Below are positions 29,917 through 41,468 of a DNA stretch of 64,000 nucleotides, piece after piece. Position numbers and translations under genes: made by a program. The notes below the pieces were generated by a model. The model did no database searches, was not told the DNA's origin, and saw only the letters and a program-made list of their open reading frames with translations. The DNA is taken from positions 1,240,001 through 1,304,000 of the forward strand of contig CM066291.1 in the NCBI GenBank assembly GCA_033816765.1, given 5' to 3'. Each line of letters opens with the position of its first letter. Positions within the stretch are counted from its first letter, which is position 1. This DNA comes from Nothopassalora personata. Its lineage: Eukaryota > Ascomycota > Dothideomycetes > Mycosphaerellales > Mycosphaerellaceae.

Positions 29917-30870
29917 TCATCGTAAAGACCGTCGAGATTGAACGGGTCTGAGCAGATGTGCTGGCCTGATTAGGCTGAGGAGCGGGTTGACCACTGCAAA
30001 GCTGTCTGTTTGCGCGTCCCAGAGCTGTGTCGTGTCAAGGCCCTGATTGAGCTTGGGAGCAAGGCTGCGGTCGATGTTCGGACGCGGTATGACTTGACTA
30101 GGTGTTGTGGGAACATTCGGTCTCTTGGATCTGCGAGCTGAGCTCTGTTCAGCATCCTCGGTATTCGTGGTCTTGCCCAGCTGGATCGTTTGCTGGAAGG
30201 CGACAAAAGAGCCACTTTGCGGGCTGTCGTGGTTCATGTCGATGGCGTTCTCATCGAGTTGCTTGTATATCTCGAGTTGCGCCATCTACTGCGCATCGGC
30301 AAAAGGCGCCTTGTGGTGATACAAAGCCACTCCGGGAGCCACGCTACGCATGAAGCTGCCCGCGAGCGCTTCAAAAAGTATGGCGCGCTTGTCCTTGTGT
30401 CAATAGAATGTCTTAGGCAAGGAAGCCTTGAGGGCGAATCCATGTATTTGGCGCTTCGCCATCATACAGAGTCGCTTCTGCGGCCGAGCTACAGACTGAG
30501 CTTCTCACCTGTCAGGATAACCACGAGCTGGCGTAAAAGAATGGAGCTCGACCGCGAAATCGCCATCCTTGTCTCTGCTCTCGAGAACACTGCACTTTTG
30601 CTCTTCACGTGGAGACTGTCCGGATCGATAAGATCAAGAAGGCTGTCCCAAGGGCAGACCGGTCTTCCAAGGTTCGCCGACAACGCCCTTTGACCATGTG
30701 GACCTGGTCTCATCCTTCGCCTGCTTGATCGCTGTGGGCTGCGCGGGTCGAGCCACTGCTGGCTGCGGAACGGGATAAGGACTTGCATGGCGAACGTGTC
30801 TGCAAGCGGTACCTCTCGCAGCATCAAAAGATGTCTCATTCGAGCGTCGGCGCTTTGGTCTCATTGTGAT
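29917..30870 (-). pseudogene. Possible hypothetical gene with unclear exons, or a decayed one
   Basis: The minus strand shows protein-like pieces in several frames: a basic start (MRPKRRRSNETSFDAARG, from 30,864), a following acidic stretch (KDGDFAVELHSFTPARGYPD) ending at a good donor-like CAG/GTGAGAAG near 30,486, and a last piece starting MAQLEIYKQLDENAIDMNHD at 30,285, just after an acceptor-like CAGTAG. One in-frame TGA lies between the first two. Either exons were misread or the gene is broken. No family recognised; it could be chance. Confidence 0.3.
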
Positions 30871-31887
30871 TCCACTTACCACCGACCTCGTCCTGCGCAT
30901 CGAGATGCTATGGCCATGGCGTGGCTCTGGTGCTTTCGATTGTCGACTTTTATCGCAGCAGAAAGTTGACTACTAGCGAGGAGAGTAGGTGTGGTAATTC
31001 GCCTTATGCCTCATGCTTAAAGGCAGGGCTATGCGTTGCGCAAGGTGCCTTAGGATCCCAGTAGCAATCTCCTTAGTAGTAAGGACGAAGCGCGTTCTAG
31101 CAACGAACTTCGTCAAAAGGCCTCGCAGCTAGAGCCTGGAAACTGGTTGTCTTCTATTAAATTGCAAGAAGGTCATTTCACGGCCTGTACTGTCCCTCGA
31201 TAGTTGTCGATGGAGATGCATTTGCTCTTGCACGGGCTGTATACTACATCTTGAATTGCAAGATTTCACTGCCATGGCCACGAATCTCTGCTGCATGGAC
31301 CTCTCTTGACGTCTCGTACCACAGACATGGGTTTCGGTATCGAGTCGGTACTGTATTGTCATGGGGTCCTTGTGATCTGGGAGAACGAGTGAGTCCGTGC
31401 TTTCATTATAGGTGGTGGGAACAAGCTTATCGAAAATGGCTATATCTGTAAGCTTTACCGCCACCGCACGTGCTGTTTAATACAAGCCTCACCTGGGCAG
31501 CTCAAGCACATCTTGAGTTTCCATGCCACTGGAGACTTTCGAGTCTTCAGAAGAAATCGAATCGCATTAGCTATGCACAATGGCCGCCCACTACCGTCCG
31601 TAATGCGTTATTCGCTGCCCCAAGCGCCTGATAATGCGTGCAAGCGAAGGAGGTCTGCTTCCTTTTTGTCCAGAGTGCCTCGCTATTGCCTGCCCGTCTA
31701 GACTGCGCGTCCTGATAGCTTGTGCTTCTCGAGTCGATTGCCTCGGTCTGCGGCCCTACAGGCTGACTGGAGACGATGTGAGAGTTTGGTCATCGCGGAG
31801 CGCTTTTCCTATTGCGCGCCTGGTTGAAAGTTGATGGGTCGTCTGTCTGTGGTCAGCCGCTGAGGCACAATAGTGGCATGGTCTCAC
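30871..31887. other. Intergenic, no gene seen
   Basis: No frame has coding character; nothing else recognised between the doubtful gene above and the 3' end of the Cks1 gene. Confidence 0.5.
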
Positions 31888-32483
31888 TTACTTGAAAAGT
31901 AGTATGTGCGGTTCCGGCTCATGCACCTCGTAGTGTTCCCATCCCAAGCTCTATTTCCAGTCAGCCACCCGTGTAGTCCAAGCACCACGAAGATATTCAC
32001 CTGTGTAATGCCAAGTCCTCTCCACTCGTCTTCCCACAGCAGCTTCAGTGTTCCTCGTGCGCCATCGAAGTAGTCCTTGGGTATCGCCTTAAGCATTTGC
32101 TTGGGTAGTTGCACGTGTCGGTACTCGAAGTGATCGTCGTTGTATCTGTGACACACTTGTCAGCTGCAATTGCCTCAAACTTGCAGGTCACGCTTGCTCT
32201 CAGCACAGGCGTCTCAATAGCATGGCATGTCGATACTTCGACGAGACACGACGCGCTTCGCTTTCGTCCGTCTCGCGCCTTGCACACAAGCTGTACCACT
32301 CACATGCCCACGCCACACTCTCCGCTGCCGGCGAGACCGAAGCTCCTGCCCCGCCAGAGAAGGAATGGTTTGATCTTACCTGCTCGAATAATGTATGGAA
32401 TCAATGAACTCGTCCAGCTTATCCCTCTCCGAATCCGTCAGAAGTCTAGGCTTCTTGTTGCGGCGTGTGTAGTCGATATCCAT
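31888..32483 (-). CDS. cks1: Cyclin-dependent kinase regulatory subunit Cks1, three exons
   Basis: Exons 32,380-32,483, 32,001-32,145 and 31,888-31,950 join to 103 residues starting [16 protein letters not shown]. Introns begin GTAAGA and GTGAAT and end CAG and TAG. The product carries the invariant Cks core: [53 protein letters not shown] and the terminal [11 protein letters not shown], whose HxPEPH is the beta-hinge of the family. Cks1 binds Cdk1 and docks phosphorylated substrates in cell-cycle control. It ends soon after the core, without the Gln-rich tail of yeast. Certain identification; splice sites keep the frame. Confidence 0.95.
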
Positions 32484-33940
32484 TTTGTCCGATCTTTCCT
32501 CTTATGCCTCTTCCTGCGAGTCTGATCTCGTCACAACAGCCCGACGTGCACTGCTGCGCTTCCTCGGCAATAGCGAAACAGTCGCTGCAACGGGTTGATA
32601 GCTGTGTAGCGTAGAGTTGCTTTGTGGTGTCGAAGAATTACAATTGGTCAGTGATCTGTGGTGGTGTCGTTCACAACTGGTGATGGAGGGGTCGTCTGTG
32701 TGGGACAAACTACTGCAGGCACGCCGTTTAGGTTGGGCGGTGTAAGAAGAACCCCGCGGACGATCCTGGCACTTTTGACACGTTTGTAGCGGTGGGGGCG
32801 TGGTCTGTCGTGAGAGTGTTGAAGTGATAGCGTTGCACACGCGACCAGTTCGTCTCTGCTCGAAAACAAACATCACATCACAACTTCCGAGCGGCGGGCG
32901 GAAGGCGCCGAGGCGAGACGTTTTGGGCGCACGTGGGCACGTGCCAGACGGGGACCCTTGAAATCCATCGCCACTAAACAGTCGCATAACGGTGATCGAC
33001 CACTATTCACCAGGCACGACCTATGCATGGTCTACACTGGATCGCGGTGCTGGTGTACAATAATGCCACGGGACAGTCTGTGACACATGACCATATCGTG
33101 ATCCAAAACCTCCAGATGTAAGGACATCAGTCACACGACGGATCACAAGAGCCGACATTGTGCCCGTCGTGAAGCTGTGTCACGGAACCAGCATAGTAGC
33201 GTCCGCGGTCGATCAATCGATACAGGAGACTTCCGGCAAGGCACGATGCGCGAGCTGGCAAAGGAAAGATCAGCTAGGTAAATTGAACTTCGCAAATCCC
33301 ATAAGAGACAAGGATTGCACGATCAAGATCACGACCACGAACCAGAACCAGAATCAGATCACAATCAGGATCAGGGTCAGGGTCACGATTAGGATCTGAT
33401 GATCTGCTGCATTATGCATGGAGGCGGCATGAATGTACTGAGCTTGCCATTCAATATCCACAAGAACAATATCTACGAGATATCGTAGCAACTCTAGAAA
33501 GAAAATGACCAAAAAAGCTGCGTCCCTCCTCGAGACTTCTCAAACGAGCAGTAGCGAAATGTCATCAATAGACAGAAGCAGGCAAATAGAAACGCCAGAT
33601 GTATCTCATCTTTGGATCCCCCAAGTCATTTTCTCATAATTGCACTTTGCAAAGGAGTGGACGGCAGGTCCTCTATAGATAATTGTAATCGTCGTAAGAG
33701 ACTGCCAGAGATGTTGATAGTCGTTTGTGTAGCAATGAAAAAGGTCGGTCAGGCTGCAATATATGCACATCAAAATCAACAGCCCAAGATGTCCCGCACT
33801 AAGATGCTCTCCGTAACGACAGGCTTGTCGGGTGCGTTGGGTGGTTGATGGACCGTGGCGGAGAGGCACCCGATCTGCAACCCGTGTCGATTTCCTGATC
33901 GACATAAGTTCGATTGTGCCTTGATCGTGTCGTGGATGGC
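32484..33940. other. Intergenic with a short ATCAGG-type repeat
   Basis: Upstream of Cks1. A degenerate hexamer run (ACCAGA/ATCAGG/GTCAGG) occupies about 33,335-33,393. The open frame at 32,502-32,987 on the minus strand lacks protein character. Nothing else recognised. Confidence 0.5.
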
Positions 33941-34705
33941 CTAGATCCAGGATGATTCCTCTACCAGGAGCGTATTGTAGATGAGGCTGTGTATCTCTGC
34001 CAGATAGTCGGTTGCGCCGAAGTGGGCGAGGTCGTTCATGGTCATGTACGTAGCTTCAGCATCTGCTTCAGCATCACGAACTGCATGGCTAAATTCCTCG
34101 GCGATCTCGCCCAGCTGCGCGAGCTCGCCAGTGAATGGGTTCTCCTTAGGTGATTCGGCAGTTCGGAACATATCTCCGGACTCTCTGCGAAGGACAATGC
34201 TGGTCGGTGGGGACATCAAGCGTTGCACAGATCGCTTGCGGTGCAGTCGCTCGTGAGCCTTCTTCGAATGCGATGGCACACGCTGCGGAATCACTGGTGC
34301 GTCCAAAGAGGTTCGTGCGGAGCTGTCCGATGAGGATGTCTTGAAGTAGCAGCTCAGGTGATTCGGCTCCGGCTCCGGGGCAATCGGCAAAGACTCTTCG
34401 ACCGAGGAGGCGTCGGTGTTGCTGTTGATGCTGAGAGTGCTCGCATCGCTGTCCTCGGCTGAGAGCGACGATGCCGCCGACGATTCTGAAGAAACCTTGC
34501 GGAACTCAATTGGCTTGGTGCCGACGATGTTTGGTGCTTCGTAGGACAGTGGGTTGGAGCTGGACACGAGAGTAACCGGTGAAGAGATCTGCGAACGATG
34601 TACTGGCTTGCCGGCGCGTTGACTTGCGGCGCGACCGATATGCTGAACCTCGGCGAAGCCTTCTGGCTTTGCGCGCATGGTGGTGAGGGCACGGACGAGC
34701 GACAT
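33941..34705 (-). CDS. Fungal hypothetical protein, Ser-rich
   Basis: The protein has 254 residues from ATG 34,705 (MSLVRALTTMRAKPEGFAEV); the 23 upstream codons with an earlier Met look like leader. It has a conserved-looking start (VQHIGRAASQRAGKPVHRSQ), a Ser/Asp/Glu-rich disordered middle (about 60-120), a basic patch (HSKKAHERLHRKRSVQRLM, about 155-173) and a helical acidic end (FTGELAQLGEIAEEFSHAVR... LIYNTLLVEESSWI). I have an impression of similar proteins in related fungi but know no function. The stop-free frame and uneven composition support a true gene. Confidence 0.7.
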   Translation of the reverse strand: MSLVRALTTMRAKPEGFAEVQHIGRAASQRAGKPVHRSQISSPVTLVSSSNPLSYEAPNIVGTKPIEFRKVSSESSAASSLSAEDSDASTLSINSNTDASSVEESLPIAPEPEPNHLSCYFKTSSSDSSARTSLDAPVIPQRVPSHSKKAHERLHRKRSVQRLMSPPTSIVLRRESGDMFRTAESPKENPFTGELAQLGEIAEEFSHAVRDAEADAEATYMTMNDLAHFGATDYLAEIHSLIYNTLLVEESSWI

Positions 34706-35208
34706 GTTGGAACGCTCCTGCTTCTGGGTTGGCGGCCTGAACTTGATAAATAATTGCTTAATGCGCAAGAGCAATCAAGTCACGAACTGATTCACGGTGG
34801 TGAAGATAGTCGGTGCTGTGATGTCCTGACTCGAGATTGTCGCAACTTGAGATGAGTGGCAAAGTGTGTCGAGACAGCCGAATCGGATGGTGTGCTTGCG
34901 TCGACGTGTTCCCAGACCGGTGTCTGTCTACAGCTGGCAGCTCCGACAGGTTGAAAGGAATGTGGTGAGTTACCCCAGCGGTCTATGACCGGTTGTTGAT
35001 TGGCTGTTTGTGAGGGAATGTAACACGCCGCAGGCGCGTCTGGGTAAGGACCGAGTGGGTGTGCTGGTGTGCATCAAAAAGAACGACTAGGAGGGCAGAC
35101 AACGAACGAGTTTGCACGTCAGAGAGCAAAGTTGGCGCTTCGCTGTGAGACAAAGAAGGACGAGAAGCGCCCACGAGATGGAGAGAAGCACAGAAGTTTA
35201 ACCGGTCG

Positions 35209-35239
<31 letters not shown>

Positions 35240-35841
35240 GCCCAAACGTTAAAATCGCAGCACACAACCGCATGGGACGGCGTCCCGACCAATAGACATC
35301 CTGTGCACCATGTGTTTGCTACAAGGACCGCAAAGCGGGCTGCGTGCCGACCAGTAAACCGTCGGTCCAGGCGTTCGCCAATGCACAAGCTTTGCGTTGA
35401 AACCTATGTGGTAGAACTTAGCCTTTTTCGTGCGGTGCCCGCTAGAACTAGCGCCCCGTTCAACGGTCCTGGTGCCCATTACTGATGTATAGAGAGCCAT
35501 ATGCAAGCGAGGTCGTTTCATGCAGATTGGCATGTCCGAATCCGGACGATGGTAGCTCTCATATCATGTTCGGTCAGTGTCGATCACACAGGACTGTCAT
35601 AGAACTAATCACGCGACGTGACCAGGCGGCCATGTCTAACGCTGCGGAAGGTACTCGTATCTAGTGTCACATATACAGTGGGTAGGTCTTAGACAGTTGT
35701 AATCTAGTACTGTAGCTCAGCGAACGAGCCCAAACTCCTGAGCCCCAATATACAGATGACCTCCAGAATGACGCCATGGACCTCCGCACCATGCATGTGC
35801 TATGCTTCGAAATGCAAGACAGAAACGTCGTAGTTGGGGTA
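34706..35841. other. Intergenic with a CA-dinucleotide microsatellite
   Basis: Between the hypothetical gene and the 3' end of the Ero1 gene. It contains the CA repeat listed separately; no gene seen. Confidence 0.5.
35210..35239. repeat. CA microsatellite, about 15 units
   Basis: An uninterrupted run of alternating A and C, likely polymorphic in length between strains. Confidence 0.9.
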
Positions 35842-37725
35842 TCATAATTCGTCTCGTTCTGGGAAAAGGTCCTCCTTGCTAGGAAATCGCAGCTCCCAGC
35901 TTCGTGGCCGCATCGGCCTGCCGAGCCAAAAGTCGAACAGCCTCTTGAACTCTGTGCCGACAATGGCTGGGATTGTGCGAGGTAACTCAAGCCAGCTCCG
36001 TAGCACGAACTTCCATGCTCGGAAAACAAGGTCGAACTCCTCCCAGAAGAGCTCGCGAACCGTTCGCTCTTCGCCCCGCTGTGGCGGCTTGTGGTCTTCA
36101 AAGTCGTCCAGCTCGTCTAGATCGTCGAAGTTCGGCGCATCGCGAGTCTCAGATGACTGCGGTACCACTGACTGGATCGACGAAGCTGGCTTGCCGTCGA
36201 TCTCGGCCGACACCATCAGCTTGAAGTGCTCCAGTGCTTTCAACGCCGCACTGATCTTGTCCAGCGTGTTAATCAAGGCCACCAGCTCAGTGCGGCGTAA
36301 CAACGGTTTATCCTCGCCGGCGTGGCCATTGCCGAACTCGAAGAGAACCTTCAGAGCGGTACCAAAACCATTGGTCTGGACCTTGCCCCAGAGTCGGCAC
36401 TTATCACAACCAACGCAGTCCATGATCCTACTCACATTCCGAAATCGATTGCGAAAGTCCTCTTTAAGGCAGATGCCATCAGCTGTCTGATCTGTGAACA
36501 TCACACTTTCGTCAAATATTTGAGGGCCAGCCGGAATGGCGTCTGCCAGAACGGTGATCATCTTTTTCGTCCTAGCATCCTGGACTGTGTCACCAGTGCA
36601 GAATGTGTAGTCTTGGACATAATCTCGCAATTTGCCAACCGCACGGAGAACGAGCGCATAGTTGAAGTAGATGTTCGATATCCGCTCGGGGTGGTCATGC
36701 AGGCGCTCCTTGTAGCATTCAAGGTTAGGACCCCATTCACCAGTGGTCTGATTGAGGTAGTCGTAACACAGGTGCGTCGAGATTGAAGCGTGCATCCCCG
36801 AGATAACCCGGTAAAACACGCGCTTTTCCAGGCACTCGTCCTCGAATTCAAGGGCATTTTCTGGAACGCCGGATTTCATCGCCTCTTCTCGATCATGGGC
36901 CTTGACGACCGACCTGAACTCCTGCGCTGCTCGTCCCTGGAGTGGATTCAGCAGTCCAGGCTGTACAGAAGAGGAACCAGGAGAGCTAGCGCCGTGCTCG
37001 CCAGAGTATGGCTTCGAAAAGCAGTTCTCCCGATAGATGGTCTCCCACACCTGGTGCGCACCTTCTCCAGAGTACCCGGTGAATCGCTCAGAATTGTCGT
37101 TCAAACTGACGTAGTCGCCCTTCGCGCTCGCACTCTCATCCTCTGGTATGCAATAATCCCGCTCGTCCCACTCATCGTCGTATTCAACGACACAGCTCTC
37201 ACCCACACTTGGTCCAAGCTCGCCCATGAGCGGCCTCTGCCGTTCCTTCTGCTGCTTCTTCCCAGGGTGCTGTGCCTTTGGTCCCTCCAGCTTACTCAAC
37301 TCTTCTGCTCTCCATATAGGTGGAATCTCCTCCTCATTGTCTAATGTTATTACAGCACATGCTCTGTTCCCACACATCGAGTTCTCATCGTTCCAGAAAG
37401 GACATTTCTTGTTGTATAGATTTAGTCGGTAGTACGAAAAGAAGTCGGTATTGCTCGCGAGGTTGCGTACGTATGGTTGCAGCTTGTCGTTGAGCGTATT
37501 GAGGTCGGCATACGAAGCGCAGGTATCTGACACTTTGGCATTTGGGTCGAGCTGGAAGGCGTTAAGGGTTGGTTCGGGAAGATGATCAGGATGGCGAGAA
37601 CAGCTTACTGCGCAGACATCTGGCCTTGTATGTGATGAGGACGCGGAGGCAGCACGCACTGTGCAGTCTCCTGCGAGCAGGCTGTAGACTGCAAGATGGA
37701 AGGCATGTGCCACTGATCTTCGCAT
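35842..37725 (-). CDS. ero1: Endoplasmic oxidoreductin Ero1
   Basis: The frame gives 627 residues from ATG 37,725. Ero1 is the FAD enzyme of the ER that re-oxidises protein disulfide isomerase, passing electrons to oxygen. The N-terminus is a plausible signal peptide (AFHLAVYSLLAG). The shuttle pair is CGNRAC (118-123) and the active-site CVGCDKC is near 435-441; SYYRLNLYNKKCPFW and the CLEKRVFYRVISGMHASIS region are typical. An in-frame 57-base intron (37,552-37,608, starting GTAAGC, with CTTAAC, ending CCAG) is likely, which would remove residues 40-58, leaving 608. No C-terminal retrieval tetrapeptide is seen. Confidence 0.93.
   Translation of the reverse strand: MRRSVAHAFHLAVYSLLAGDCTVRAASASSSHTRPDVCAVSCSRHPDHLPEPTLNAFQLDPNAKVSDTCASYADLNTLNDKLQPYVRNLASNTDFFSYYRLNLYNKKCPFWNDENSMCGNRACAVITLDNEEEIPPIWRAEELSKLEGPKAQHPGKKQQKERQRPLMGELGPSVGESCVVEYDDEWDERDYCIPEDESASAKGDYVSLNDNSERFTGYSGEGAHQVWETIYRENCFSKPYSGEHGASSPGSSSVQPGLLNPLQGRAAQEFRSVVKAHDREEAMKSGVPENALEFEDECLEKRVFYRVISGMHASISTHLCYDYLNQTTGEWGPNLECYKERLHDHPERISNIYFNYALVLRAVGKLRDYVQDYTFCTGDTVQDARTKKMITVLADAIPAGPQIFDESVMFTDQTADGICLKEDFRNRFRNVSRIMDCVGCDKCRLWGKVQTNGFGTALKVLFEFGNGHAGEDKPLLRRTELVALINTLDKISAALKALEHFKLMVSAEIDGKPASSIQSVVPQSSETRDAPNFDDLDELDDFEDHKPPQRGEERTVRELFWEEFDLVFRAWKFVLRSWLELPRTIPAIVGTEFKRLFDFWLGRPMRPRSWELRFPSKEDLFPERDEL
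37552..37608 (-). other. Probable in-frame intron in ero1
   Basis: On the minus strand the 57 bases start GTAAGCTG, carry CTTAAC and end CTTCCAG. Length is a multiple of three and no stop occurs, so it hides inside the open frame. Removing it joins VCA directly to LDPNAKVSDTC, a tighter fit to Ero1 proteins as I know them. Confidence 0.65.
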
Positions 37726-39982
37726 CGTGAAGGGTCGCGTCCTCTTTCAAGTCTGATGTCAGCGCATGTCCTGTCTATAAGTATAGATGTAGCAGTAATA
37801 TAGCTCTGCGTGTCGCGCACCTTGAGGACAAGTAGTTGTCTAATCTCTAAGCCGACCGGGATCCCTTATTGAGATTCGCGGTCGGTCTGCGAGTGGTCGG
37901 TTGAAGGATGTGAGGACAAAGGAGCGAACGTGGTTGTTATTTGGATGCGATCCGGAAAGATGCCGCCCAGGATGCCGATCATTTATGTACGGCAGAGAAA
38001 GTGAGAGGGAAGGGAAGGGGGAGGTTCTGTTGTTCACGACTCAACTTAGCTGCTGCTTACATGTCTACTCATGGGGTGATAATGGTCATGATCACAATTG
38101 CTGCACGTCAACAAACATGCGACAGGTGGCATCAATATTCAGGAACGGACAGGCCCGCCACGATCTTCGGCCCGTGCCTTGAGCATTCTGTTAAGATAAC
38201 ACTTGAACTTGCGAGATTCTCACCACAAACATGCCCATCCATCTCGACGAATTCAGGCGCATATGGTAGTAAGTCACCATCTCAGTCTCTCTTCCTTCAT
38301 GACCAGCACAATACAATGATGAATTGCATCATGCAATACCCAAACAATCTTAGGAAGAGCCGGAAAAGGTACGGCTGGGTCGTCAAATCCGGCCGCCGAT
38401 GCTTAGAAATGGGAATCTGACATACTCATACGCACCTCAATTTACCGGATACCTTGTCTGAGCATCTGCTGACTTGTCTCGCTCAGGCGTCAGCAGGACT
38501 CTGTACAGTCTGCTCGACCGAAGCTTTGCCGGCCACTTTGGTTAACCATGTAGGATTTGGACCATAGTATGGCATGTGTTGCAGGTCTGTACTCGATGCA
38601 GGCGTGTTCAGCACGATTTTATCCTACGAGAGAACGGTTCATTTTCTCAGCAAGGCCAATCGGCAATGCAGTCTGCACTGTACTCCACGAGAGCTTCAAG
38701 CCATTCATGAGACCGCATTCTCAGCCTGCGAACCCATGGTATGATGACCACTCAACAAAAAGCATTCGAATCCAATTCTGTGGTATCATAACAAAGCGAC
38801 CAGCCTCCGGCGCTCTTCGCAGCACGCAAGCTGCCATCAGAGTCAATATGGTAACCCCCCCATCACAAACCCACAGCACTCCTGCTAGCGCAACCGGATC
38901 ACAGACAGCGCTCTCGATTTCTTCCCTAGCTCGACTGATCTGTACAGAAATCAGCTCCATGACTAGACACAATTCCAAGATCACTTATGAGTCGAGCAGT
39001 GGTCAGCATTGGCGTACCTCACTCCTCTTGTTACGATAGCCCTTCGTCGTACACCCATCTGCATCAGCCGTTAGCGATATCGAAGAGACCTAAAGACCGC
39101 GAATAAATACGACTGGCGCACCACTGGGACTCTTTGGTGTTGTTAACTCGTCGCGTGCAATGTGGGCGCATTGTGCATCTGTCTGTCGAGCAATGTCAGC
39201 AATTGAGACTCCAATAGTGTAAGAATTGGTGCTCCACGATGGTTGCACCAGTCGCTCTGGTTGATTGCTTGCAATTTACAGCCTGTTCTCGAATGGTGCT
39301 ACTAAGCACATACCGCAAGAGAGCGCTTGTCGTGAGACAGTGCAGTCAACTGCCTCTGAACTTGGGTGGCGATACCTCTTGTATACTGAGACTCGCCATT
39401 ACATCTTAGCCTCGCCAAGATACCCCACGCACGCTAGCTCATGAAGGCGGCCTCTCGAGCTGCAAAGATCTGGTCATTCTAGACGATACCCATGCTTCAC
39501 GTTGACCACCAAGGGCTGAGGACGAAGTTTGCTGCCTCTGAGCGCTTCGTCTCATGGCCGAAACGGAAACCTCTGCGTCATTATGCTTCGTGTTCTTCCG
39601 TAGCCAAACAAACGTCGATTCATACGAGGGGCACGCTTCGTGCTATGCTTTTAGGCCGTCGTGCTATTGCTTTCTCTAGTAGCTACTCAAGGTTTTGTCG
39701 AACGTTCAGGTTGCCAACGGACTCTGTCCCAGCCTTCGCACGTATGGCGTGAAATGTCGATCTAAGCTGCAGCAGGGGCTTTATACCGCCACCAACATCA
39801 TAGCACATACCCTCGTTATCAATCAGGCAATCGCCCAAGCATCACTCATCAGGCGCCGCGATGAAATACCAGTCGTCTGGGTCTTCCGTCGAGACATGGC
39901 CGTCTTCCGCCATCAAAGTTTCCCTTCATGCAGAATGAAGCACGCTCGTAGTCGATGATTTAGCTGTCCTATGTTAGCGATC
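37726..39982. other. Long intergenic stretch, no gene seen
   Basis: Only short frames of no clear protein character on either strand. No RNA gene or repeat recognised in this 2.2 kb. Confidence 0.45.
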
Positions 39983-41395
39983 TTACTTGCGGTGCCGTCG
40001 AGGGAGGTTTTGATCGGAGAGCACTCCGGGTAGAGGCAGATGGGGTGGCTGGGTGGTGCTGCTGCATCGCCGAGTTTGGGTTAAGGAGCGCGACGTTGTC
40101 GCTGCTGGAGATGTCGCGAGCCATTGCTGCGAGTGAAGGAGGAACGTCTGATTTGGAGAGTGGTCTGCTCTAGACCGAGGTCTCCCGTATATCACGTTCC
40201 TGTGACCTGGCAGACCACTCGACTCGGGGCCGAAATCTTCCATACTCTTCTGAAGCCCGAAGATATACTCGTCCTGTAGCTCACCGCAGACTTTATTCGC
40301 TCCCTGATAGACTCCATCGTCAGGCTGATCTTCATTGGGGTGAAGGACTCTATCTCTGTCGATTCCTTCAAGTGGCTCCTTGAGCTGCACCATCCTCATC
40401 GAGAACTCGATCCCAGGTTTTGGACTATTCCCGCATTCAAGTGGCACCTCGGTGTTTGCTCTCCTCCCTCACCCTGAGTTTTCGCATCATTGCGCTTACT
40501 GCCACAAGCACTTTTACTCTACGACCCACGATTCTCAGCTCCACATCTGTGGAGTTTCTCTAGGCATTTTCGAGAGTATGCTTGATGAGATATCTGTCTA
40601 TCTCACTGGATGGCCGGTTGTTCCACCATGATCTCCAGAACAGTCCAGGACCATGTTGTAGACGAAATGCGAAAGTCGGATGTCAGATAGAAGCATCGAT
40701 GGATCTTTCATCAAGATGAGCTTCACCCATAATATATTCGTGGAGAAGGCGTAGGAGAGTGCCGAAATGGGGTTCTTGCTGAGAGGAGAGCGGCAGGAGA
40801 TATTCACACTGCTTGCGACATAGATCGACCTCTTGAACGAGAGGTCTTCTGTCTTGAGGCAGAGTGTCTGCTTCCATCATGGCGATGTTTGCGAATATGC
40901 CCATGCCTTGAACGAAAGCGTCGCGGTGGAAGTTGCCTGATGGGTCATTGGCAGCCATGGCATTGGCTCGGAAGGAGTATGGAACTTCATGCTCTAGTAT
41001 GATCGAAGCCAGTCAATAGTAGCGGAGGGGATTGAGCGACTGTATCTTGCTCGCTCCATTGTCTGGGTTCTCCGTGAAGATCAAGATCTGCCCCGGGAAT
41101 GTGTTATGTGTGACTGCTTCGGACACTCCATTGATGTGTGAGCTGGTGAGGCCATAGTATTTGTGGCAAGTCACGCGGCAGTCTAGGAAGGGATAGAACG
41201 ATGAATATCACGTCGTTAACCTGATGTGGGTATCTACAACAGATGAAGCATGTATCCGACGTCGGCCTGGAATCCCTGGATGAAGTGGAGAGCTCGTTGC
41301 TGGAGCTCGAAGTAGCTGTCCGACACCCTCAGAAACGTGACACAAGTACCTCGTCCACCGAACTCCAAAATATCAGCATCGCATCGACGCCTGAG
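39983..41395 (-). pseudogene. Unidentified minus-strand coding pieces, possibly a broken gene
   Basis: Three pieces look protein-coding: about 41,228-41,395 (TFLRVSDSYFELQQRALHF), about 41,015-41,190 (DCRVTCHKYYGLTSSH...), and 40,683-41,015 (FRANAMAANDPSGNFHRDAF... LHEYIMGEA). The second and third are in one frame, split only by a TGA at 41,013-41,015 where Trp is likely. Downstream to 39,983 the frame shifts and loses character. No family is recognised. Either a gene with introns I could not place or a decaying one. It starts within a few tens of bases of the divergent cupin gene. Confidence 0.35.
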
Positions 41396-41468
41396 AAAAA
41401 AACGAAGATGCCTTCAATGCAACTGATCCGCTCGGCACACAAGCCAGACGCGGCTTCGAAGCAGCCTA

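Noticed and set aside
30190..30693. 167-codon plus-strand frame
   Set aside because: Overlaps doubtful minus-strand coding pieces and has no recognisable domain; neither strand is convincing.
32502..32987. 161-codon minus-strand frame upstream of cks1
   Set aside because: Starts in the cks1 leader region, reads as Ser/Thr/Arg-rich text with no domain, and overlaps the gene's own start.
35834..36490. 218-codon plus-strand frame over the Ero1 gene
   Set aside because: Antisense shadow of a certain Ero1 coding region.
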